DNA of 64,000 nucleotides, taken from the NCBI RefSeq assembly GCF_013364155.1, contig NZ_CP054916.1:6693001-6757000 (forward strand), in the 5' to 3' direction. Position numbers and translations under genes: made by a program. How positions within the stretch are numbered: the stretch's first letter is position 1; each line of letters begins with the position of its first letter. Below, one piece after another: positions 58,599-64,000 of this stretch. The stretch comes from Streptomyces sp. NA02950 (lineage in GTDB: Bacteria; Actinomycetota; Actinomycetes; Streptomycetales; Streptomycetaceae). Under the pieces are notes generated by a model. It saw only the letters and a list, made by a program, of their open reading frames with translations. It did no database searches and was not told where the DNA came from.

Positions 58599-58815
58599 GG
58601 CACGCTCCTGTTCGGACCTCGTTCAGGACCTCGTACAAGTAGGTGGCGGAGCCTGACGGCGGCGCCCCAGCCACTGTACGACCGCGGACCCGGGCGTCCC
58701 CATCGGGCTCGTTCTCACACGATCGGATGAATGGCGCCCGACGGCCGCGATCAGCCCTCGAGCGGCGGTTAAATTCGCGCCGTTGCACAGGGCGATCAGG
58801 GAGACCGGCAGGCTG

Positions 58816-60378
58816 ATGACGGAACGACCCCCGCAGCGCATTCCCAATCGTCAGCTCGCGGCGCTCATTGCCGAGGCGGGCTTCTCCAACGCCGGGCTGG
58901 CCCGGCGGGTGGACCAGCTCGGTCTGGAGCACGGCCTGGACCTTCGCTACGACAAGACGTCGGTCACCCGCTGGCTGCGCGGACAGCAGCCGCGCGGCAC
59001 CACCCCGGCGCTGATCGCCGAGGTGTTCACCCGGCGTCTGGGGCGCCGGCTGACGGCGCAGGACCTGGGGCTGGACGCCTGTGCTCCGGTCTACGCGGGG
59101 CTGGAGTTCGCCGCCACCCCACAGGAGGCCGTGGACATCGTCAGCGGGCTGTGGCGGAAGGACTCCGGCAGCCATGCGGAGTTACGGAAGATCGCGTTCA
59201 CTCCGGCGGGTCTGGTCGTCCCCAGCCGTGACTGGCTGATCGGACGGCCCGACGACCGGGTGGCGCGCGGTGAGCCCGTGGCGGGCGCGGGCCCGTCCGG
59301 GGCGCCGGGCGCGAGCGCCCCGGGCGCCGGTGGCGCGGGCGGGTCGGCCGTGCGGCTGCCCGCCCAGGGCGGCCGCCCTGGCGCCCAGTCCGCCGGGCCC
59401 GGACGCGCGCCCGCGGCGGGCCGGGCCCCGGTGCCCCGGCAGCGGCAGGCGGACCGCTGCCAGCGCGGCCCCGGCCACCGGGTGACCACCGGGGACATCG
59501 CGGCGCTGCGCTCGGTCAGCGAGCTGTTCCGGACGCTGGACCAGACCTACGGCGGCGGCCACGCCCGGCAGGCACTGGTGCGCTATCTCGAGCACGAGGG
59601 CGAGCCGATGCTGCGCGGCACCTACAGCGAGGCGGTGGGGCGGCGGCTGTTCGGGGCGGTCGCGGATCTGACCCGGCTGGCCGGGTGGACCTCGTACGAC
59701 ATCGCCGCCCACGGTCTGGCGCAGCGCTACTTCGTGCAGGCGCTGCGGCTGGCGCAGGCGGCCGGGGACCGGGCGTACGGCAGCTATGTGCTGGTGACGA
59801 TGAGCCGCCAGGCCGTCTATCTGGGCCACGGCCGGGAAGCCGTGCAGCTGGCCAGGGTGGCCCAGCAGGGCGTCGGCGGCGGCGCTCCGCCGGCGCTCCA
59901 GTCGCTGCTGCACGCGGTCGAGGCGCGCGGCCACGGGGTGCTGGGCGAGGTGCGGGCCTGCACCGCCTCGCTCGCCCGGGCCGAACGGGCGCTGGAGACG
60001 GCGCGGCCGGGCGACGACGTGCCGTACTGGGCGCGGTTCTTCGACGAGGCGCAGCTCGCCGACGAGTTCGGCCACTGCCACCGCGACCTCCAGCAGTACC
60101 GGGCCGCCGCCCAGCACGCCGAACGCTCGCTCCAGTTGCGCGGCAACGGATACGCGCGCAGCAGGCTGTTCTGCCGGGTGGTGCTGGCCACGGCGCGGCT
60201 GGGCCTCGGCGAGCTGGAGCAGGCGTGTGTGCTGGGCGCGGAGGCGGCGCAGCAGGCGTCCGAGATGCGGTCCATGCGGGCGCTGGACTACGTACGGGAC
60301 TTTGAACGCCGTCTCGAGCCGTACCGGGACGCGGCGCCGGTGCGGGGCTACCGGGAGCGGGTGGCGGCGCTGGGATAG
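58816..60378 (+). CDS. NsdA-like regulatory protein with TTA codon
   Basis: 520 residues. N-terminal helix-turn-helix-like region (about 10-75: LIAEAGFSNAGLARRVDQLG, then TSVTRWLRGQQPRGTTP), a central Gly/Ala/Pro linker (about 155-215), and a C-terminal TPR-like helical region (about 230-505). This resembles NsdA and related Streptomyces developmental regulators, which repress sporulation and antibiotic production. An in-frame TTA codon at 59182-59184 (codon 123) makes translation bldA-dependent. ATG 58816 has only a weak ribosome binding site. It is divergent from lipB. Confidence 0.87.
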   Translation: MTERPPQRIPNRQLAALIAEAGFSNAGLARRVDQLGLEHGLDLRYDKTSVTRWLRGQQPRGTTPALIAEVFTRRLGRRLTAQDLGLDACAPVYAGLEFAATPQEAVDIVSGLWRKDSGSHAELRKIAFTPAGLVVPSRDWLIGRPDDRVARGEPVAGAGPSGAPGASAPGAGGAGGSAVRLPAQGGRPGAQSAGPGRAPAAGRAPVPRQRQADRCQRGPGHRVTTGDIAALRSVSELFRTLDQTYGGGHARQALVRYLEHEGEPMLRGTYSEAVGRRLFGAVADLTRLAGWTSYDIAAHGLAQRYFVQALRLAQAAGDRAYGSYVLVTMSRQAVYLGHGREAVQLARVAQQGVGGGAPPALQSLLHAVEARGHGVLGEVRACTASLARAERALETARPGDDVPYWARFFDEAQLADEFGHCHRDLQQYRAAAQHAERSLQLRGNGYARSRLFCRVVLATARLGLGELEQACVLGAEAAQQASEMRSMRALDYVRDFERRLEPYRDAAPVRGYRERVAALG

Positions 60379-60403
60379 GGCCTAGCCGTGGGCCGGGCGG
60401 AGC

Positions 60404-60430
60404 CCGTCGGCGGTGTCCCGCCGCCGACGG
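60404..60430. terminator. Terminator hairpin
   Basis: Perfect 10-pair stem CCGTCGGCGG/CCGCCGACGG with a seven-base loop, between the convergent stops at 60378 and 60501. Confidence 0.75.
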
Positions 60431-60500
60431 ACCCGGCTTGTCATCAACGGTGGCCAGGCGCCGAGTTGGCTCCGGGCGGCGGCCGCTGGGCCGCCGCGGG

Positions 60501-61820
60501 TCAGGCCGCGGCGGGGAGGCCGGCAGCGGTGCCGGATCCCGGTGGGGCTCCGAAGTCGGTGAGGACCGCGCGGGCGGCGCGGCGGCCGGAGGCGAGGGCG
60601 CCCTGCACCGTGCTGGAGTCGCGGTGGTCGCCGCAGACGTACAGCCCGCACAGCAGCCGCACCGGGCGGCGCAGATCGTGGGGCGCGGGCATGGCCGGGA
60701 CGGCGTACGGGTCGTGGTGCGCGGCCAGCAGCTCCCAGCGGGCGGTGGAGGTGCCGTAGACCGCGGCCAGTTGGCCCCGGGCGGCCCGGTCGAGTTCGGC
60801 GGTGGGCCGTCCGGCGGCGGGGCCGAGCACCGTGGAGGTGATCAGCACCCGGCCGGGCGGGGTGCGGGAGGGGTCGACCTCGCTGGCCACCATGGTGTGG
60901 GCGACCGGGCCCGAGCCGCTCGCCGCGAGAACGAGCGCGGGCTCGCTCAGCGGCGGCCGGTCGGTGGTGTGGTGCAGCACCGTCACCGGGTGGAAGGCCG
61001 GAAGCCGCAGTCCGGGCAGGAGGGCCGCGGCGTCGTGTGCCCCCGTGGCCACCAGGACCGCCCGGCAGCCGATCTCGCCGTGTTCGGCGGTGGCCACGGC
61101 GGTGGTGGACGCCGATACGGCACGGACGCCGGTGTGCACCGTCCCCGGTGGCAGCGTGGCGGCCAGCAGCTCGGGGACGGTAGCCGCGCCGCCCGCCGGG
61201 AGGCAGAGGCGGCCGCGTGCGTAGCCGCGCAGAGCCAGATCGGCACAGCGGCTGGAGGTGGTCAGCTCCGGGTCGCTGAGCAGCGACACCAGCAGCGGAC
61301 GCAGCACCCCCTGGACCGTACGGGCAGGTAGGCCCCGCCCCCCCAGGGTCTCGTGGACCGGCCGGTCGGGGCGGGCGAGCAGGCGGTCCGCGGGCAGGGC
61401 GGCGAGCCTGCCGAGCGCGGCACCGAGTCGGGCTTGGTCGAGCCCGTTGCCCAGGGGCGCACGGGCGGCGTTCGCCAAGGCGCGCGCCGATGTGAATGCG
61501 CCCCTCATGCTCCGGGGGGTGCCGAACCGCTGGGTGCGGCCCTCGCTGTGGACTAGCACGCCCTGGGTGAACGGGCGCAGGGCGAGGGTGCCGAGCCCCG
61601 GAGTGCGCCGCAGCTCCGGGAAGGAGGTGTTCATCAACTGTCCGGTGCGGTCCAGCCGGAAGCCGTCCACGCTGTCCGTCGCCATCCGGCCGCCCACCCG
61701 TGGCGCGGCCTCCAGGACCATGACCGCAACCCCTGCGCCGGCCAGCAGTTGAGCCGCGGCCAGACCCGCGAGTCCGGCTCCCACGATGACGACGTCCGTG
61801 CGGTGCGCGCTGCTGAGCAC
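60501..61820 (-). CDS. FAD-dependent amine oxidase/protoporphyrinogen-oxidase-like protein
   Basis: 439 residues. The N-terminal FAD-binding motif DVVIVGAGLAGLAAAQLLAG is followed by VLEAAPRVGGRMATD, and near the end GLYVCGDHRDSSTVQGALASGRRAA closes the FAD site. The middle is a substrate domain with few conserved features. Relatives include amine oxidases, carotenoid desaturases and squalene-associated FAD proteins; the substrate is not clear. GGAGGG lies three bases before GTG 61820, closer than usual. The gene is convergent with the NsdA-like gene. Confidence 0.9.
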   Translation of the reverse strand: MLSSAHRTDVVIVGAGLAGLAAAQLLAGAGVAVMVLEAAPRVGGRMATDSVDGFRLDRTGQLMNTSFPELRRTPGLGTLALRPFTQGVLVHSEGRTQRFGTPRSMRGAFTSARALANAARAPLGNGLDQARLGAALGRLAALPADRLLARPDRPVHETLGGRGLPARTVQGVLRPLLVSLLSDPELTTSSRCADLALRGYARGRLCLPAGGAATVPELLAATLPPGTVHTGVRAVSASTTAVATAEHGEIGCRAVLVATGAHDAAALLPGLRLPAFHPVTVLHHTTDRPPLSEPALVLAASGSGPVAHTMVASEVDPSRTPPGRVLITSTVLGPAAGRPTAELDRAARGQLAAVYGTSTARWELLAAHHDPYAVPAMPAPHDLRRPVRLLCGLYVCGDHRDSSTVQGALASGRRAARAVLTDFGAPPGSGTAAGLPAAA

Positions 61821-62115
61821 GTGCCCTCCTCGAGGTCGGTGCGTACGCTACGGGGGCCTGATGCCCCAACCGGCGGCCCGGAAGCGTGAGTCCCGCGACA
61901 CGGCTCAGTGAGGTGGGTAACGCGAGACGTACGTGACAGTAGTCAGAAAGACGTTCGAGGGCAGTCGCGCATCGACCGAGCACGGTCGCACAAAGGTCGC
62001 ACGTCGGCCGCCGACGGTCGAAGGGCGGTCCGTTCGGGCGGAGTCGGCGCACCGTCCCGCCACCCGGACGCCGCCCCGTGCACCCCCCTCCGGCCGGACG
62101 GTCAGCGGGGCGCGC
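61821..62115. other. Non-coding gap between the amine oxidase and epimerase genes
   Basis: 295 bases on the same-strand path: after the epimerase stop (62116, reading left) and before the amine oxidase start. It should hold the amine oxidase promoter. The stretch 61915-61990 has a higher A/T content. No clear hairpin, operator or open frame with a ribosome binding site was found. Confidence 0.45.
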
Positions 62116-63015
62116 TCAGCGCTGATCCTTCAGGGCCGCCCGCAGGGCCTCGTCGATATGCGGATAGGTGAAGGAGAAACCGGAGTCCATCAGCCGGCGC
62201 GGCAGCGCCCGCACACTGCCGAGCACATCGCCGGACATCTCGCCCAGCGCGATCCGCAGCGCCGGGGACGGCACGCTGAAGAGCGTGGGGCGGTGCAGCA
62301 CCCGGCCCATGGCCGCCGTGACCTCGCGGTTGGTGACCGGCGCGGGGGCGGTGAGATTGACCGGACCCACGAGCTCGTCGGTGGCGATGACATGGCGCAG
62401 CGCGGCGATGTGGTCGTACAGGGCGATAAAGCTCCAGTACTGGCGGCCGCTGCCCATCCGCCCGCCCAGCCCCGCCTTGAACAGGGGGAACAGCCGTCCC
62501 CACGCGCCGCCTTGGGGCGACACGACCAGTCCGGTGCGGGCGAACACCGTGCGGATGCCCGCCTCCTGGGCCGCCCCGGCCGCCTCCTCCCACTCCTGGC
62601 ACAGGTTCGCGAGGAAGCCGTCGCCGGGGGGCGCGTACTCGTCCACCGCGCGCGCCCCCGTGTCCCCGTAGTACCCGACGGCACTTCCGCTGATCAGTAC
62701 CCGCGGCGGGGTGTCCAGCGAGGCCAGCGCTTCGGCGATGGCGGCGGTGCCCAGGACCCGGCTGTCCCGCAGCTCCTTCTTGTACGCGTCGGTCCACCGG
62801 TGGTCGCCGATCCCCGCGCCCGCGAGGTGGACCACCGCGTCACACCCGATCAGCCCCGCGGTGTCCACCCACTGCCGCTGCGGGTCCCACTCGACCTCGC
62901 CCTCCGCGCGTGGTGCGCGCCGCACCAGCCGCAGGACCTGGTGGCCGTCCTCGCGCAGCGAACGCACAAGAGCCGTGCCGATGAGCCCGGTGGAGCCGGT
63001 GACCGCGATATGCAT
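62116..63015 (-). CDS. TIGR01777-family NAD(P)-dependent epimerase
   Basis: 299 residues of the extended short-chain dehydrogenase family. Dinucleotide motif MHIAVTGSTGLIGTALVRSL at the start, DAVVHLAGAGIGDHRW, the GSAVGYYGDTG block that contains the catalytic tyrosine region, and a C-terminal DUF1731-like segment (PTLFSVPSPALRIALGEMSG). The family is near-universal but its substrate is unknown (YfcH in E. coli). CAGGA lies eight bases before ATG 63015. Divergent from the GNAT gene with a 67-base gap. Confidence 0.95.
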   Translation of the reverse strand: MHIAVTGSTGLIGTALVRSLREDGHQVLRLVRRAPRAEGEVEWDPQRQWVDTAGLIGCDAVVHLAGAGIGDHRWTDAYKKELRDSRVLGTAAIAEALASLDTPPRVLISGSAVGYYGDTGARAVDEYAPPGDGFLANLCQEWEEAAGAAQEAGIRTVFARTGLVVSPQGGAWGRLFPLFKAGLGGRMGSGRQYWSFIALYDHIAALRHVIATDELVGPVNLTAPAPVTNREVTAAMGRVLHRPTLFSVPSPALRIALGEMSGDVLGSVRALPRRLMDSGFSFTYPHIDEALRAALKDQR

Positions 63016-63082
63016 GGCATCATCCTGCCCCCGATCTTGAAAGGGATGTCGGAGGACGGGGCCGGGTGACAGACTGGCGCGC

Positions 63083-63631
63083 ATGCCCGAGCCGACCGTG
63101 CCGTCCCCGCCCACCGCACCGGACCGGATGGCCGGTCCGGACGGACCGGCCATCCGCGCCGCCGTGGCGGACGACGAGTCCGCGCTCGCCGAACTGGACC
63201 GGCGCGCCTGGTCACCGCGGCACTCGGTGCAGCCGCGCCCCCAGCCGCCCTACGGCACCTTCTTCACCGACCGCAACCTCCCCGAGCACATCCTGGTGGC
63301 CGAGCTCGGCGGGCGCCCCGTCGGCTACCTCCGGCTCGTCCCGGCGACCCCGCTGGCCTCCAACGCCCATGTCCAGCAGATCCAGGGGCTCGCGGTCGAC
63401 GAGCGGGCGCGCGGCAGGGGAGTGGCGCGAGCGTTGCTCGACGCGGCGTACGCGAGGGCACGGCGGGCGGGCGCCACCCGTATCACCCTGCGGGTGCTCG
63501 GCCCCAACACCCCCGCGCGGCGGCTGTACGAGTCCGAGGGGTTCGCGGTGGAGGGCGTCCTGCCGGGGGAGTTCCTGATCGAGGGGGCGTATGTGGACGA
63601 TGTGCTGATGGGCCGCGGCCTCACCCGCTGA
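63083..63631 (+). CDS. GNAT-family N-acetyltransferase
   Basis: 182 residues. The acetyl-CoA-binding motif is clear: IQGLAVDERARGRGVARALL, followed by ITLRVLGPNTPARRLYESEGF. GNAT enzymes acetylate amines or N-termini; the substrate cannot be read. The first 20 residues are Pro-rich, and ATG 63128 (MAGPDGPAIRAAV) is an alternative start; neither has a strong ribosome binding site. It ends 25 bases before the stop of the convergent DUF4240 gene. Confidence 0.92.
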   Translation: MPEPTVPSPPTAPDRMAGPDGPAIRAAVADDESALAELDRRAWSPRHSVQPRPQPPYGTFFTDRNLPEHILVAELGGRPVGYLRLVPATPLASNAHVQQIQGLAVDERARGRGVARALLDAAYARARRAGATRITLRVLGPNTPARRLYESEGFAVEGVLPGEFLIEGAYVDDVLMGRGLTR

Positions 63632-63656
63632 TGTCGCGCCGCCGACAGCGGGGCCG

Positions 63657-64000
63657 TCAAGCCCGGAAACGCTCCCACAGCCGGGGATACCGCTCCACCA
63701 GCTCCCGCTCGTCCTCGAAGTCGATGGCCCCGCCCATGGGTTCGCGCGGCGGCGCCGGGAGCCCCAGTTCCGGCAGGGCCGCGCCGGTCAGCCGCTCATA
63801 CGCCTCGTCCGCCGCGAACCCCAGGTCCTCGCAGTCCCCGTCCACCTGGTCGTCGAAGTCGTCCAGCAGCTCGGCGAGCGCGTCCGGCTCGTGCAGCGCC
63901 CCCTCGAACACCTCCCGGCCCTGACCGATCAGCCAGAAGCGGAACGCCTCGAACGCGTCGTCGCTGACCCCGCCCAGCAGCACCCACGCCGCCCCCCACA
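63657..64000 (-). CDS. DUF4240 protein, N-terminus off the right edge
   Basis: Partial: about 113 C-terminal codons are visible. The block AWVLLGGVSDDAFEAFRFWL followed by IGQGREVFEGALHEPDALAEL is typical of DUF4240, and the segment before it, W-V-L-L, reads on in frame to the window end, so the gene continues beyond position 64000. Acidic C-terminus (DFDDQVDGDCEDLGF). DUF4240 proteins are conserved in actinobacteria; function unknown, though some are linked to WGR/DNA-repair-like domains. Confidence 0.85.
   Translation of the reverse strand, partial: WGAAWVLLGGVSDDAFEAFRFWLIGQGREVFEGALHEPDALAELLDDFDDQVDGDCEDLGFAADEAYERLTGAALPELGLPAPPREPMGGAIDFEDERELVERYPRLWERFRA

Overview
The window is a very GC-rich actinobacterial chromosome segment, almost certainly Streptomyces. 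GTG starts, ATGA/GTGA start-stop overlaps and GC-rich terminator hairpins are common. The gene order glnE - mal cluster - pullulanase ... glnA - RDD - DUF4191 - lipA - lipB - regulator - amine oxidase - epimerase follows, as far as I recall, one conserved core stretch of the S. coelicolor chromosome.

Layout. 1-4110: a minus-strand operon (O-methyltransferase, MqnA-like chorismate dehydratase, truncated MqnE-like radical SAM enzyme) beside two class II tRNA genes, Ser(CGA) and Tyr(GTA), only one base apart. This looks like an accessory block next to glnE. 4111-14254: glnE, two tandem membrane-anchored paralogues of unknown role, a MepB-family gene, a YheO/DauR-type regulator, an open HAD-phosphatase/threonine-synthase-like reading frame, and a PAP2-like membrane enzyme. 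14370-26283: a maltose/maltodextrin system, malEFG flanked on both sides by an alpha-glucosidase plus LacI/MalR pair, with a secreted pullulanase after it; CTTGC(A/G) operator-like repeats mark the promoters. 26307-38686: a degenerate sigma-like membrane protein, a GH89 glycosidase, a two-component system split by a lipoprotein and an AAC(3)-type acetyltransferase, an MMPL exporter and an orphan winged-helix regulator. 39081-43998: a secreted trypsin, a LAL regulator with a long Gly/Pro-rich insertion, and an SPW-repeat membrane protein. 44146-48445: a self-contained catabolic cassette (DUF2848, MHS transporter, nitrilase-superfamily amidohydrolase, cupin, FCD-type GntR) with two matching predicted operators. 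48563-53046: a TetR/quinone oxidoreductase pair, a soluble pyrophosphatase and an ABC exporter. 53288-64000: core genes glnA, RDD protein, DUF4191 protein, lipA, lipB, an NsdA-like regulator with a TTA codon, an FAD amine oxidase, a TIGR01777 epimerase, a GNAT and a truncated DUF4240 gene.

How the genes work together. GlnE (4111-7368) is the adenylyltransferase for GlnA (53288-54697), whose target Tyr397 is present, so both halves of this nitrogen-control switch lie in the window. Pullulanase releases maltodextrins outside the cell, MalEFG imports them, the two glucosidases cleave them, and the two LacI proteins probably control expression. LipB and LipA make lipoyl groups in sequence.

The most unusual places are the TTA-containing methyltransferase/MqnA/MqnE operon with its tRNA pair, the HAD/threonine-synthase reading frame with a promoter-like sequence at the join, the inverted-repeat insertion inside the second alpha-glucosidase, and the sigma-like membrane protein. 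All functions are read from sequence and remembered family features; no database search was run.
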